Assembly (NCBI GenBank): GCA_945868745.1
Contig: CAMBMK010000003.1
Coordinates: forward strand, 23,779-87,778
Direction of reading: 5' to 3'
Length of the DNA stretch: 64,000 bases
Source: an uncultured Bacteroidales bacterium
Lineage (GTDB): Bacteria; Bacteroidota; Bacteroidia; Bacteroidales; UBA932
Shown: piece by piece, positions 42,952 to 51,643 of the stretch
How positions within the stretch are numbered: the first letter of the stretch is position 1
Layout: each line of letters starts with the position of its first letter
Position numbers and translations under genes: made by a program
Notes under the pieces: model-generated
Told to the model about the DNA's origin: nothing
What the model saw: only the letters and a program-made list of their open reading frames with translations
Databases searched by the model: none

Positions 42952-45900
42952 CTACTGTTCCGGGAACAGGCTCTGGAACCCTTCCAGGAGGGCCTGTGCC
43001 ATCTCCTTGGAGCCGTTGCGGTTATAGACATCCGAGAGGTAGTAGATGCAGTTGCAGCAAAGCTCGAAATTGTCCTGGCCGTAGTCATAGAAATCCGCAA
43101 AGAACCTTGCCGACGTGAGTATTTCTTCGGCAAATCTTGAGGCAAGTTCTTCGGCCTTTTCCTTTGCGCCTGCGGCATAGTAGGCATCCACCATCCCCAG
43201 CACAGTGACGTCATTTGGATAGAATCCGAGGCATATGCTTTCGAGCGGGAAATTTTCCGCCGGCACGCACTCCTGGCATCTGTCAAGCATTGCCACTGCC
43301 TCATCCATCCTTCCCCTGTCAATCAGGAGATTGGCCATGTTGAGGAATATGTCCCTCTGCGGGATGACTCCGATGAAGGTATAGAGATTCTGGTAATCGA
43401 CGAAATAGTCCTTTCTCGACAGGGCATCCCAGCAATAGGAGTTCTCCATCTTGTCGAGAAGTCCCTCCATATCCACCTTGCCCAGATTCCTGCCCGCCGA
43501 TGAGATGGTATTCTTGATCGGCACGAGATGGTAGGAGAATCCGTCATACATCAGATATGACTTCTGGCCCACATTGAGGTCGGCTCCCATCGAAAGCATG
43601 CTGATCGGGCGCGACCAGTCGTAATTGCTCAGCAGGTCGAGCATGAACAGTTCAGGCTTTGAGATATAGTGCTTGTCCTTAGGGATTTCCATCACGATTC
43701 TGTCCGGGATGGAATCGGCATATTCCTGCGGCAGGATGCCGTATTTGAGGACATTTTCCTTATTGACAGGGATGCTGAACCTGCGCGACATTATGTAGTC
43801 GGCGCGGGTGCCGTCCTCGAGGGTGATCTTTGCGTCAGGATGGCGGAAAACGGCCATCACGTCGGCAAGTGGTATCACCTGGTCGCGGGTATCGACTATC
43901 TGTACGAGCTCGTTGGTACCGTAGAGATACTGCGACCTCGGCACCTGCAGGGGAAGAGGCGCGGACTCGTTGATGGCATATTTCATCTGCTCGATATGCC
44001 AGTCGGTCCCGAGGAGCGAGGTGTTGACAATCCTCACATCGGGACGCACGCCTTCCACCTCCTGGGCATACCAGAGCGGGAATGTGTCGTTGTCCCCGTG
44101 GGTTATGAGGATGCCGTCCGGGCCCACCGCGTTGAGATAGTTCTTTGCCATTTCCACGGAGGTGTAGCGGTTGCTTCTGTCATGGTCGTCCCAGTTCTGC
44201 TGGGCCATGAGGGCAGGCACGAAGAGGCACAGGAGCGTCACAGTGGAGGCTGCGGCAAGGTGTCCGCGGCTCATCTTCGAGGTGATCCATCCGTACAGGG
44301 CGGCCACTGCAAGTCCAATCCATATCGAGAACGCATAGAACGAACCGGCATAGGCGTAATCCCTCTCACGTACCTGGTAAGGCGGTTGGTTGAGATAGAC
44401 CACGATGGCGATTCCGGTCATGAAGAAGAGCAGGAATGTCACCCAGCAGCCCCTCCTGTCCCTGTCAAACTGGAAGAACAGTCCGAGAAGGCCGAGTATC
44501 AGCGGGAGGAAGAAATAATGGTTCTTGCCCTTGTTGCCTGAAAGGCACTCCGGGGCCCCGCTCTGGTCGCCGAGACGTATCTCGTCGATGAACCTGACTC
44601 CGCTTTCCCAGTTGCCGTAGAAGATGTTGCCCGGAGAAGGGCTGTGGATGTCGTTCTGACGGCCCACGAAGTTCCACATGAAATATCTCCAGTACATCCA
44701 GTTGATCTGGTAGTCAAAGAAGAAGACCAGATTGGTGCCGAAAGACGGTTTCTTGTATTTTGCGCCCGGCACTGTGGTGCCCTTTCCGTCCATATAGCTC
44801 TGGTAGAAGCGGATATGGGAGTCGCTCTGGTTGCTCCACATGCGCGGGAAGAGCATCTTGCCTTCGGAGGCGTATTCGGCGTCGAGAGGGCCGGTGACCT
44901 TCTTGTATTTTCCGTCGATATAGGCGTAGTAGTCGCGGGTGAAAAGGTCGTCGTAAGGAGCGCCGAAATACTGCCCATAGACAAGCGGGGTGCTTCCGTA
45001 CTGCTCACGGGAGAGGTATTTCCCGAGGGCAAAGGCATTGTCCGGCTGGTTCTCGTTGGTAGGCGGCATCACGTTGGAACGGATGATCACTATACTGAAG
45101 ATCGAGAATCCCACCACGATGGACGTGAAGCACATCAGCGAGGTGGTCCAGAAGACCTTGTCCTTTTTGTAGAGGACCGACACGCCCCAGAAGCACAGCA
45201 CCAGCAGCGCGACGATGAAGAATGCGGCTCCGCTGTTGACCGGAAGCCCGAAGGTGTTGACGAAAAGCAGGTCGGTGTATGCGGCGAGCTTCGGCACCCA
45301 CGGCACTATCACAAACAGCACCAGGGCCAGGATTACCACAGATATGAGGAAAATCTTGACATATTCCCACAAGGTGTACCTGTCATGCTCGCGCTTGCGG
45401 TAGAAGTACAGGAACACGAGCGCCGGGATAGCGAGGAGGTTGAGAAGGTGGACTCCGATGGAAAGTCCCATCAGGAAGGCTATCAGCACGATCCAGCGGT
45501 TGGAATGGGGCTGGTCGGCCTGCTCGTACCACTTCAGCATCGCCCACACGACCATCGCCGTAAACAGGGATGACATCGCATAGACCTCGCCCTCTACCGC
45601 GCTGAACCAGAAGGTGTCCGAGAAGCAGTAGGCAAGGGCGCCGACGGCTCCCGAGCCCATAATGGCCACTGCCTGCCCTGTAGTCCACCTGCCGTCATGG
45701 GCCCTGAAGAGCCTCTTGGCGAAGAAAACTATGGTCAGATAGAGGAAAAAAATCGTGAGCGCCGAGCACAGGGCACTCATCGCATTGACGGCCACGGCTG
45801 CGTGTTCGGGTCCTGCAAACATTGAGAATACACGCGCAACCAGCTGGAATACAGGGTTTCCCGGAGGATGTCCGACTTCCAGTTTGTATGATGACGCGAT

Positions 45901-46023
45901 AAATTCCCCACAGTCCCAGAATGAGGCGGTAGGCTCTATCGTGGACAGGTATGTGACAGCTGCGGTTACAAGTACGGCCGCTGCCACGATACGGTGCCAG
46001 AATGTGAATCTGCGTTTATCCAT
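42952..46023 (-). CDS. GT117-family (DUF2723) membrane glycosyltransferase-like protein
   Basis: A 1023-residue protein if started at the ATG at 46023 (MDKRRFTFWHRIVAAAVLV); the track start is 63 codons upstream and crosses the promoter. The DUF2723 signature is at the N-terminus: TYLSTIEPTASFWDCGEFIASSYKLEVGHPPGNPVFQLVARVFS. About a dozen membrane helices follow, then a large soluble region and a C-terminal TPR-like stretch (RDIFLNMANLLIDRGRMDEAVAMLDRCQ). This family is linked to polyprenol-phosphate-dependent glycosyl transfer to proteins, as for PMT/OST-type enzymes; direct evidence is limited. Monocistronic, 13 nt from the convergent methyltransferase. Confidence 0.9.
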   Translation of the reverse strand: MDKRRFTFWHRIVAAAVLVTAAVTYLSTIEPTASFWDCGEFIASSYKLEVGHPPGNPVFQLVARVFSMFAGPEHAAVAVNAMSALCSALTIFFLYLTIVFFAKRLFRAHDGRWTTGQAVAIMGSGAVGALAYCFSDTFWFSAVEGEVYAMSSLFTAMVVWAMLKWYEQADQPHSNRWIVLIAFLMGLSIGVHLLNLLAIPALVFLYFYRKREHDRYTLWEYVKIFLISVVILALVLFVIVPWVPKLAAYTDLLFVNTFGLPVNSGAAFFIVALLVLCFWGVSVLYKKDKVFWTTSLMCFTSIVVGFSIFSIVIIRSNVMPPTNENQPDNAFALGKYLSREQYGSTPLVYGQYFGAPYDDLFTRDYYAYIDGKYKKVTGPLDAEYASEGKMLFPRMWSNQSDSHIRFYQSYMDGKGTTVPGAKYKKPSFGTNLVFFFDYQINWMYWRYFMWNFVGRQNDIHSPSPGNIFYGNWESGVRFIDEIRLGDQSGAPECLSGNKGKNHYFFLPLILGLLGLFFQFDRDRRGCWVTFLLFFMTGIAIVVYLNQPPYQVRERDYAYAGSFYAFSIWIGLAVAALYGWITSKMSRGHLAAASTVTLLCLFVPALMAQQNWDDHDRSNRYTSVEMAKNYLNAVGPDGILITHGDNDTFPLWYAQEVEGVRPDVRIVNTSLLGTDWHIEQMKYAINESAPLPLQVPRSQYLYGTNELVQIVDTRDQVIPLADVMAVFRHPDAKITLEDGTRADYIMSRRFSIPVNKENVLKYGILPQEYADSIPDRIVMEIPKDKHYISKPELFMLDLLSNYDWSRPISMLSMGADLNVGQKSYLMYDGFSYHLVPIKNTISSAGRNLGKVDMEGLLDKMENSYCWDALSRKDYFVDYQNLYTFIGVIPQRDIFLNMANLLIDRGRMDEAVAMLDRCQECVPAENFPLESICLGFYPNDVTVLGMVDAYYAAGAKEKAEELASRFAEEILTSARFFADFYDYGQDNFELCCNCIYYLSDVYNRNGSKEMAQALLEGFQSLFPEQ

Positions 46024-46057
46024 TGTCTTAATTGTCTTATCCTTCCTACAAAGTTTA

Positions 46058-46089
46058 CAAAGATAAACGAGAATCGCTATCTTTGCAAA
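46058..46089 (-). promoter_or_regulatory. Promoter of the GT117 gene
   Basis: On the minus strand TTTG (46086-46089), a 20-nt spacer and TATCTTTG (46058-46065). It overlaps the divergent -7 box TATCTTTG (46078-46085, plus strand) of the SUI1 gene, so the two promoters may compete. Confidence 0.7.
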
Positions 46090-46091
46090 AA

Positions 46092-46448
46092 ATGAGCGGA
46101 AAAATGGCTGAAAACGATTGGAAGAAGCGCCTGGGAGTGGTCTATTCGACCAATCCCGATTTTGCATATGAAGAGGAAGAGGCTGCCGCGGCGGAGACCC
46201 TGGAGCCTTCAAGACAGAGGCTCATTGTCGGCATAGACCGGAAGGGGCGCGCAGGCAAGCAGGTGACGCTTGTGAGCGGTTTCGTGGGCACGGAAGAGGA
46301 CCTCAGGGAGCTCGGAAGGGCCCTCAAGATGCGCTGCGGAGTGGGCGGAAGCGCAAAGGACGGGAAAATCACGGTCCAGGGCGATTTCCGCGACAAGGTC
46401 ACGGCCATTCTCAAGGAAATGGGATACAACGCAAAACGCGGTAACTGA
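46092..46448 (+). CDS. SUI1/eIF1-like translation factor (YciH type)
   Basis: A 118-residue protein whose C-terminal half is a SUI1 domain: LIVGIDRKGRAGKQVTLVSGFVGTEEDLRELGRALKMRCGVGGSAKDGKITVQGDFRDKVTAILKEMGY. The RKGRAGKQVT and GCGVGGSAKDG-type loops are those of eIF1/YciH, which influence start-codon selection. The residue string CGVGGSAKDGKI is strongly conserved. Given the -7 box at 46078-46085, the ATG at 46092 would be nearly leaderless; the ATG at 46104 is an alternative start. It overlaps the DUF4271 gene by one base. Confidence 0.93.
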   Translation: MSGKMAENDWKKRLGVVYSTNPDFAYEEEEAAAAETLEPSRQRLIVGIDRKGRAGKQVTLVSGFVGTEEDLRELGRALKMRCGVGGSAKDGKITVQGDFRDKVTAILKEMGYNAKRGN

Positions 46449-47185
46449 TGCCTCTGGAGGAATACACTGCCGATACGCTAAGGACGCTTCCTGCCTCGGA
46501 TGCGTTCGTCCAGGCGCTCCCCGTCCGGGAAGCCGCCGGCGCCGCCGCCTCTGCGGGGCCGGATTTGGGGGTATGCATGGCGGTATCGGCCTGCGTCATT
46601 CTTTTTATCCTCTGTCTCAACAAGTTCATGAGAGTGTTCCCCTTTGTGGGAGGGGGCTTTTTCAGGTGGCGCCTGCTTGAGAACATTGAGGACAGCGTCT
46701 CCCTGTCAAGGGACAGGACAACGGTGGCCTGCGCCCTGATCCCTTCGTTGTGCACTATCTATTCCCTGTACGGGGTATTCAATCCGGCCATTGTCCAGGG
46801 ATTTCCAATGGGACTTAGGTGTCTGTCAGTCACTGCCTTGCTTGCAGTCATCATGCTTCTCCGGGCCGGGCTCTGCTCCTTTATGCGTCCCCGCAGCGTC
46901 TCTTCGGAAAGGGGCGGGACAGTGGACAGGCTTATTTATGATTTCATAATACTGCTTGCGGCCGTCTGCGCCGCCACCGCGGGCATTGCATCCGTTGCGG
47001 GAGTCGGCGGGGCGACCGTCAGGACTGTCCTTATCTACGAAACAATTTTCTTTTTTGCCGTTTTCGTTGTATGCAAGGCAGGTATAGGAACTGTTGCTTG
47101 CACGGATTTGAAGACTTTTTTGTATCTTTGCACCCCGGAATTTTTAACGGCCGGAATGATGGTCGCTATTTCCGTGTTTTTATAG
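46448..47185 (+). CDS. DUF4271 membrane protein
   Basis: A 245-residue protein with about six membrane segments (MAVSACVILFILCLNKFMRVF, TVACALIPSLCTIYSLYGVF, LSVTALLAVIMLLRAGL, LIYDFIILLAAVCAATAGIASV, VLIYETIFFFAVFVV). It matches the DUF4271 family known in Bacteroidota directly ahead of hemD. No function is established, and the constant pairing with hemD is the only clue. It overlaps the SUI1 gene by one base (TGATG) and ends 39 nt before hemD. Confidence 0.85.
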   Translation: MPLEEYTADTLRTLPASDAFVQALPVREAAGAAASAGPDLGVCMAVSACVILFILCLNKFMRVFPFVGGGFFRWRLLENIEDSVSLSRDRTTVACALIPSLCTIYSLYGVFNPAIVQGFPMGLRCLSVTALLAVIMLLRAGLCSFMRPRSVSSERGGTVDRLIYDFIILLAAVCAATAGIASVAGVGGATVRTVLIYETIFFFAVFVVCKAGIGTVACTDLKTFLYLCTPEFLTAGMMVAISVFL

Positions 47186-47224
47186 ACAATCGAGTTTCGC
47201 GGAGCGGGACCGTAGAGAAGGAAT

Positions 47225-48025
47225 ATGATCAGAAAGATTTTGATTTCGCAGTCAGCGCCGATGGATCTGACTCCCTATAATGCACTGACCGAAAAATTCG
47301 GTGTCCAGATTGATTTCAAACCATTCTTTGTCATAGAGCCCCTTACTTCGAGAGAATTCAGGACTCAAAGACTCAACATTTTGGACTACACTGCAATAGT
47401 GTTTTCCGCAAGACACACCATAGACGCATTCTTCAAGCTTTGCGAAGAGCTTCGCGTGACCGTGCCGGAGACAATGAATTATTTCTGCACGTCGGAGAAG
47501 GTCGCAATGTATCTCCAGAAACATATCGTTTACCGCAAGAGGAAGATTTTCTTCGGACAGAGCACCCCTGATTCGCTGATTTCAGTCATCAGCGCAAAGC
47601 ACAGGGGCGACAGGTTCCTTATCACCACCACTGCCTCGCCGTCGGAAATCCATGCCCTCGACGGCAGTGCCGACAGTGAGGGAAAGCCTTTTGCAGAGCC
47701 TTCCGATGCCATCTCGAGGCAGTTCAAGGCAGCCGGACTCAATTTCACCACCGCTGCTTTCGTAAAGCCTGTTTCCCAGGACCTCAGGGATGCGGGGCTT
47801 GACAGCTATGACATGGCCGTGGTTTACAACCCGGCTGACCTTAAGTCCCTCCAGGAGAATTTCCCGGAGCACGGTGAGGTTACCCTCAAGTTTGTGACCT
47901 TCGGCAAGCAGATTGTGAAGGCGATGGAGGAGGCAGGCATTCCGATTGAGGTGCAGGCCCCGACTCCGGAGGCACCTTCCGTGGCAAAGGCACTGGAGAA
48001 TTATCTGTCCGCACACAACAGGTAG
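47225..48025 (+). CDS. hemD: Uroporphyrinogen-III synthase
   Basis: A 266-residue cytoplasmic enzyme that closes the tetrapyrrole ring for heme, siroheme and corrinoids. HemD sequences diverge widely, but the pattern is right: KILISQSAPMDLTPYNALTEKFGVQIDFKPFFVIEPL, LDYTAIVFSARHTIDAFFKLCEEL, YFCTSEKVAMYLQKHIVYRKRKIFFG, and the second domain with VYNPADLKSLQENFPE. The Bacteroidota neighbourhood (DUF4271 before it, rnpA and yidD after it) supports the name. No other heme genes are in the window. Confidence 0.9.
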   Translation: MIRKILISQSAPMDLTPYNALTEKFGVQIDFKPFFVIEPLTSREFRTQRLNILDYTAIVFSARHTIDAFFKLCEELRVTVPETMNYFCTSEKVAMYLQKHIVYRKRKIFFGQSTPDSLISVISAKHRGDRFLITTTASPSEIHALDGSADSEGKPFAEPSDAISRQFKAAGLNFTTAAFVKPVSQDLRDAGLDSYDMAVVYNPADLKSLQENFPEHGEVTLKFVTFGKQIVKAMEEAGIPIEVQAPTPEAPSVAKALENYLSAHNR

Positions 48026-48040
48026 CGGACCGCCTGCCTT

Positions 48041-48412
48041 ATGGACTCATATCCGGACAATACCCTCTGCAAGGACGAAAGGCTGTCAGGCAAGACGGCA
48101 ATTGACCGTCTGCTCAAAAACGGCCGTTTCGGCACCGAGGGATGCATGAAGTTCTGCGCCGCCTCCGGCAACGGGACCTGGTGCAACAGGATATTGATTT
48201 CCGTCCCGAAACGCAATTTCAAGAGGGCCGTCAAGCGCAATCTGCTCAAAAGGCGTATCCGCGAGGCCTACCGCACGCAGAAGAACCTTCTGCCTCCACA
48301 GGGCTATGACATCATGTTCCAGTACCTTCCTAAAGAGGTGCTGGACTCTTCCGCAATCAGGGAGGGAGTGGCAGCCGTCCTGACACGGATTGCCAAAAGC
48401 CAGCAGAAATAG
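48041..48412 (+). CDS. rnpA: Ribonuclease P protein component
   Basis: A basic 123-residue protein that assists RNase P RNA in tRNA 5' processing. The RNR signature is clear: FKRAVKRNLLKRRIREAYRTQKNLL. Upstream GKTAIDRLLKNGRFG and the ILISVPKRNFK strand are typical. It lies 15 nt after hemD and 6 nt before yidD. In many bacteria rnpA is next to rpmH and dnaA; in Bacteroidota it is with hemD and yidD, as here. Confidence 0.95.
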   Translation: MDSYPDNTLCKDERLSGKTAIDRLLKNGRFGTEGCMKFCAASGNGTWCNRILISVPKRNFKRAVKRNLLKRRIREAYRTQKNLLPPQGYDIMFQYLPKEVLDSSAIREGVAAVLTRIAKSQQK

Positions 48413-48418
48413 TCCGCC

Positions 48419-48694
48419 ATGTCCAGGGCTGGGGACATACTCCGGAAAATCCTCATCTTTCCGTTCATCTTCCTGATACAGTTCTACAGGACCTGCATCT
48501 CCCCTTTCACGCCGCCGTCCTGCCGCTTCACTCCGACCTGTTCGCAGTATGGACTGGAGGCTTTCCGGCGTCACGGGCCCGTCAAGGGGCTCTACCTCAC
48601 GGCAAGGCGCATCCTCCGCTGCCGTCCCGGAGGGGGAAGCGGATACGACCCTGTCCCGGAGGAGTTCAGCTTTTTCAGAAAGGACAAAAAATAA
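48419..48694 (+). CDS. yidD: Membrane protein insertion efficiency factor YidD
   Basis: A 91-residue membrane-associated protein with the full family signature: [62 protein letters not shown]. It supports YidC-dependent insertion. The stop is just before the bidirectional terminator shared with tsf. Confidence 0.95.
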   Translation: MSRAGDILRKILIFPFIFLIQFYRTCISPFTPPSCRFTPTCSQYGLEAFRRHGPVKGLYLTARRILRCRPGGGSGYDPVPEEFSFFRKDKK

Positions 48695-48728
48695 AAAAAG
48701 AGAGGCTTCTGCAAGTCTCTCTTTTCTT
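48692..48728. terminator. Bidirectional intrinsic terminator between yidD and tsf
   Basis: AAAGAGAGGCTT (48697-48708), 4-nt loop, AAGTCTCTCTTT (48713-48724), with an A-run before and a T-run after. It can end transcription from both convergent operons. Confidence 0.88.
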
Positions 48729-48742
48729 ATCGGTAGGAAGGA

Positions 48743-49579
48743 TTAGTCGCTGAGGGAGAATCTCTTGAATGCGAGAATCTTTGCCTCTGCATCCACCTTC
48801 TTGATATAATCCTTTACGGAGATCTTCTCGTCGGCCTGGACGAAATCCTGGTCCTCGAGAGTCTGCTCCTTGAAGAACTTCTGGAGCTTGCCCTTTGCGA
48901 TGTTCTCAAGCATAGCCTCCGGCTTGCCGGCCATTTTCGGGTCCTCTGCCATCTGCTTCTTGTACATCTCGAGCTCTTTCTCCACTACCTCCTTAGGGCA
49001 GTCAGCCTCGCCTACGGATACAGGGTTCATTGAAGCCACCTGCATTGCAACTGCACGGCCGAGAGCCTCGTCAACGCTCTTGTTGAATGCCACGATAGCA
49101 CCGATCTTGCCGTTGAAGTGGATATACTCGGCGATATAAGGAGCCTCAAGGGTAGCATAGTATGCGAGCACGTGCTTCTCACCGGTCTTTCCGGTCTGGA
49201 CGGAGATTTCCTCCTCGACAGAATGGCCGTTTGAGCAAGGAGCTGCCTTGAGACCTTCAACATCTGCAGGGAAAGAAGCGGCTGCAGCGTCGGCGATTTC
49301 GTTGGCAAGAGCCTTGAAATCCGGAGTAGCCGATACGAAGTCGGTCTCGCAACCGAGGCAAACGATAGCTGCCTTGGAGCCGTTAACGCGTGCAAGCACT
49401 GCACCTTCTGAAGTCTCGCGGTCAGCCCTCTTGGCTGCAACGAGCTTTCCTTTTTCGCGGATGATCTCAACTGCCTTTGTGAAATCGCCTTCAGCCTCTG
49501 CGAGAGCCTTCTTGCAATCCATCATGCCGGCGTTGGTCATCTTACGCAGTTTCATTACGTCTGCTGCTGTGATGTTCAT
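48743..49579 (-). CDS. tsf: Elongation factor Ts
   Basis: EF-Ts recycles EF-Tu-GDP. The 278-residue protein has MKLRKMTNAGMMDCKKALAEAEGDFTKAVEIIREKG (UBA-like N-domain plus TDVGMMDCKKAL-type motif), ALVCLGCETDFVSATPDF-like region (IVCLGCETDFVSATPDFKALANEIA) and the C-terminal LENIAKGKLQKFFKEQTLEDQDFV. The length is close to the E. coli protein. It is the last gene of the rplM-rpsI-rpsB-tsf group, 40 nt after rpsB. Confidence 0.98.
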   Translation of the reverse strand: MNITAADVMKLRKMTNAGMMDCKKALAEAEGDFTKAVEIIREKGKLVAAKRADRETSEGAVLARVNGSKAAIVCLGCETDFVSATPDFKALANEIADAAAASFPADVEGLKAAPCSNGHSVEEEISVQTGKTGEKHVLAYYATLEAPYIAEYIHFNGKIGAIVAFNKSVDEALGRAVAMQVASMNPVSVGEADCPKEVVEKELEMYKKQMAEDPKMAGKPEAMLENIAKGKLQKFFKEQTLEDQDFVQADEKISVKDYIKKVDAEAKILAFKRFSLSD

Positions 49580-49619
49580 CTCTTATGTGTTTGAATATTG
49601 TAATTAAACAGGGCTTTGA

Positions 49620-50459
49620 TTATTCGGCCTGTGCAACTTCCTCTGCTACAGGTGCTGCCTCTGCAGGAGCCTCAGCCTGCTCGGCTGCCTTTGACTTGCG
49701 TGGGCGGAGGACAGACTTCTTTGCTGCAGGTGCCTCGGCATTCTCTGCTACTGCCTCCTTCTCCTTTTCAAGCTTCCTTTCGTCGAGTCCTTCCTGGATA
49801 GCTGTGCAGATAGCGCCGAGAATGGTCTCGATGCTCTTTGCCGCATCATCATTTGCCGGAATCACGTAATCAATCGGAGTAGGATCGCAACAAGTATCAA
49901 CCATAGCGATTACCGGGATGTTGAGGCGGTTGGCCTCCTTGACGGCATTAGCTTCCTTCTGTACGTCCACTACGAAAATTGCTGAAGGGAGACGGCTCAT
50001 GTCCTTGATGGAACCGAGGTTCTTCTCAAGCTTTGCCCTCTGGCGGTCAATCTGGAGACGCTCTCTCTTTGCGAGCTTCTCGAAAGTACCATCTTCCTTC
50101 ATCTTGTCGATGGTATTCATCTTCTTGACAGCCTTGCGGATAGTCGGGAAGTTGGTAAGCATACCGCCCGGCCACCTTTCTGTAACATAAGGCATATTGA
50201 CTGCTGCAGCCTTCTCGGCTACGATGTCCTTGGCCTGTTTCTTTGTAGCCACGAAGAGGATCTTGCGGCCCGAACGTGCGAGCTCTTTCATTGCCTCTGC
50301 AGCCTCGTCTATCTTGACGACACTCTTGTGCAGGTCGATGATGTGGATTCCGTTCTTCTGGTCGAAGATGTACGGAGCCATCTTAGGGTTCCACTTCCTG
50401 GCGAGATGGCCGAAGTGTGCGCCTGCTTCGAGTAATTCCTGGAAATTTGTTCTTGGCAT
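49620..50459 (-). CDS. rpsB: 30S ribosomal protein S2
   Basis: S2, 279 residues: LLEAGAHFGHLARKWNPKMAPYIFDQKNGIHIIDLHKSVVKIDEA, then YVTERWPGGMLTNFPTIRKAVKKM, LPSAIFVVDVQKEANAVKEANRLNIPVIAMVDTCCDPTPIDYVIPANDDA. A tail rich in Ala/Glu/Lys (EKEKEAVAENAEAPAAKKS...) extends beyond the core by about 50 residues, as in other Bacteroidota. It is downstream of rpsI with a 218-nt gap that contains a possible internal terminator. Confidence 0.98.
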   Translation of the reverse strand: MPRTNFQELLEAGAHFGHLARKWNPKMAPYIFDQKNGIHIIDLHKSVVKIDEAAEAMKELARSGRKILFVATKKQAKDIVAEKAAAVNMPYVTERWPGGMLTNFPTIRKAVKKMNTIDKMKEDGTFEKLAKRERLQIDRQRAKLEKNLGSIKDMSRLPSAIFVVDVQKEANAVKEANRLNIPVIAMVDTCCDPTPIDYVIPANDDAAKSIETILGAICTAIQEGLDERKLEKEKEAVAENAEAPAAKKSVLRPRKSKAAEQAEAPAEAAPVAEEVAQAE

Positions 50460-50615
50460 TTTAAAAAATACTTTTGTTTGTTAAAACTATCCCCCGGAGC
50501 AACAGGGCTCCAACGGGCATTTTCATCAATCTCCGAAGTAGCATCCGCCGGATGGTCCCGGAGATTTTCCGCAGTCTGGGCAACTGTCGGGCAGCTTCTT
50601 TGGATTCGCATCCAT

Positions 50616-50653
50616 AAAAAAGGTCCTCGCAGTTTGAACAAACCCGGCTGCGA
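50616..50653 (-). terminator. Possible attenuating terminator between rpsI and rpsB
   Basis: On the minus strand TCGCAG (50648-50653) and CTGCGA (50627-50632) form a stem with an inner GTTTG/CAAAC pair; AGGACC then separates it from TTTTTT. The stem is not directly next to the U-tract, so read-through into rpsB is plausible. The rest of the 218-nt gap (50460-50677) shows no gene. Confidence 0.45.
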
Positions 50654-50677
50654 CAGTAAATCAGGTCCGGCCTGCGA

Positions 50678-51070
50678 TTAACGCTTGCTGAACTGGAAGC
50701 GGCGACGTGCACCAGGCTGACCAGGCTTCTTCCTCTCGACTTCTCTTGCGTCACGGGTAAGGAATCCTGCGGCCTTGAGGGTAGAGCGGTAAGCCTCTTT
50801 GTCAACCTCGCAAAGCGCGCGGGAGATTCCGAGCCTGAGAGCTTCTGCCTGACCTTTGATTCCGCCACCGTCGAGGTTGGCCTTGATGTCAAACTGACCT
50901 GTGGTACCGGTAGCTTCAAGAGGCTGGTTCACAATGTACTGGAGTGATGCATCGGAGAAATAGTCCTTGAGGTCACGTCCGTTGATGGTGATTTTGCCAG
51001 TGCCGGCTGCCACATAAACACGAGCCACAGCTGATTTACGTCTTCCAAGGGCGTTTACTGTTTTTTCCAT
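50678..51070 (-). CDS. rpsI: 30S ribosomal protein S9
   Basis: S9, 130 residues: [38 protein letters not shown], then [36 protein letters not shown] and the basic C-terminal tail ending SKR that contacts P-site tRNA. It starts 10 nt after rplM, the usual pair. Confidence 0.98.
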   Translation of the reverse strand: MEKTVNALGRRKSAVARVYVAAGTGKITINGRDLKDYFSDASLQYIVNQPLEATGTTGQFDIKANLDGGGIKGQAEALRLGISRALCEVDKEAYRSTLKAAGFLTRDAREVERKKPGQPGARRRFQFSKR

Positions 51071-51079
51071 TTGCTCTGT

Positions 51080-51532
51080 TTAAATTTCGTTCAACTTGAT
51101 TGTTTTTGGCTGCTGTGCCTGATGAGGATGCTCAGGACCTGCATAGATGTACAGGTTGTTGATGAGCTTGTCACCGAGGCGGGTCTTAGGGAGCATGCCT
51201 TTCACTGCCCTCCTGACCAGTTCAGTAGGCCTCTTCTGCAGGATCTCTGCAGGGGTTGTGAAGCGCTGTCCGCCCGGATAGCCGGTGTAGCGTACATAAA
51301 CCCTGTTGTGCATCTTGTTGCCTTTGAGTGCCACCTTCTCGGCATTGACCACGATGACATTGTCACCGCAATCCACGTGAGGGGTGAAGCCCGGCTTGTT
51401 CTTGCCGCGGAGGACAAGAGCAATCCTTGCTGCGAGGCGACCAAGAGCAAGATCCGTTGCGTCAATGACGACCCACTCTTTCTTTACGGTCGCTGCGTTG
51501 AGCGATACCGTTTTGTAACTCTGTGTGTCCAC
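51080..51532 (-). CDS. rplM: 50S ribosomal protein L13 (GTG start)
   Basis: The track ORF starts at 51622, but L13 alignment by eye and the promoter indicate translation from the GTG at 51532 (MDTQSYKTVSLNAATVKKEWVVIDATDLALGRLAARIALVLRG), giving 150 residues. An ATG at 51580 falls at or before the predicted transcript start and is unlikely. Other motifs are DNVIVVNAEKVALKGNKMHNRVYVRYTGYPGG and LVRRAVKGMLPKTRLG. It is the first gene of the ribosomal operon. Confidence 0.95.
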   Translation of the reverse strand: MDTQSYKTVSLNAATVKKEWVVIDATDLALGRLAARIALVLRGKNKPGFTPHVDCGDNVIVVNAEKVALKGNKMHNRVYVRYTGYPGGQRFTTPAEILQKRPTELVRRAVKGMLPKTRLGDKLINNLYIYAGPEHPHQAQQPKTIKLNEI

Positions 51533-51565
51533 TGTCTTGATCTTTAATGGTTTATAAATAAAATT

Positions 51566-51592
51566 GCGATCCCTACACATTATAGGGACCGC
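51566..51592. promoter_or_regulatory. Near-perfect inverted repeat at the rplM transcript start
   Basis: GCGATCCCTA (51566-51575) and TAGGGACCGC (51583-51592) pair across a 7-nt loop with one mismatch (a G-U pair in RNA). The last base touches the -7 box, so the repeat straddles the expected transcription start. It could be an operator or part of a 5'-end hairpin in the L13 leader. Confidence 0.5.
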
Positions 51593-51623
51593 AAATATAC
51601 GAATTATTTGCGATATCTCCAAA
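51592..51623 (-). promoter_or_regulatory. Promoter of the rplM-rpsI-rpsB-tsf operon
   Basis: On the minus strand TTTG (51620-51623), 20-nt spacer, TATATTTG (51592-51599). It leaves a leader of about 50 nt ahead of the GTG start at 51532. Confidence 0.78.
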
Positions 51624-51643
51624 CAGGAGACTCAGGTACCATA

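Noticed and set aside
43669-45573. Two long plus-strand ORFs opposite the GT117 gene
   Set aside because: Shadows of a membrane-protein coding strand; no start context and no domains.
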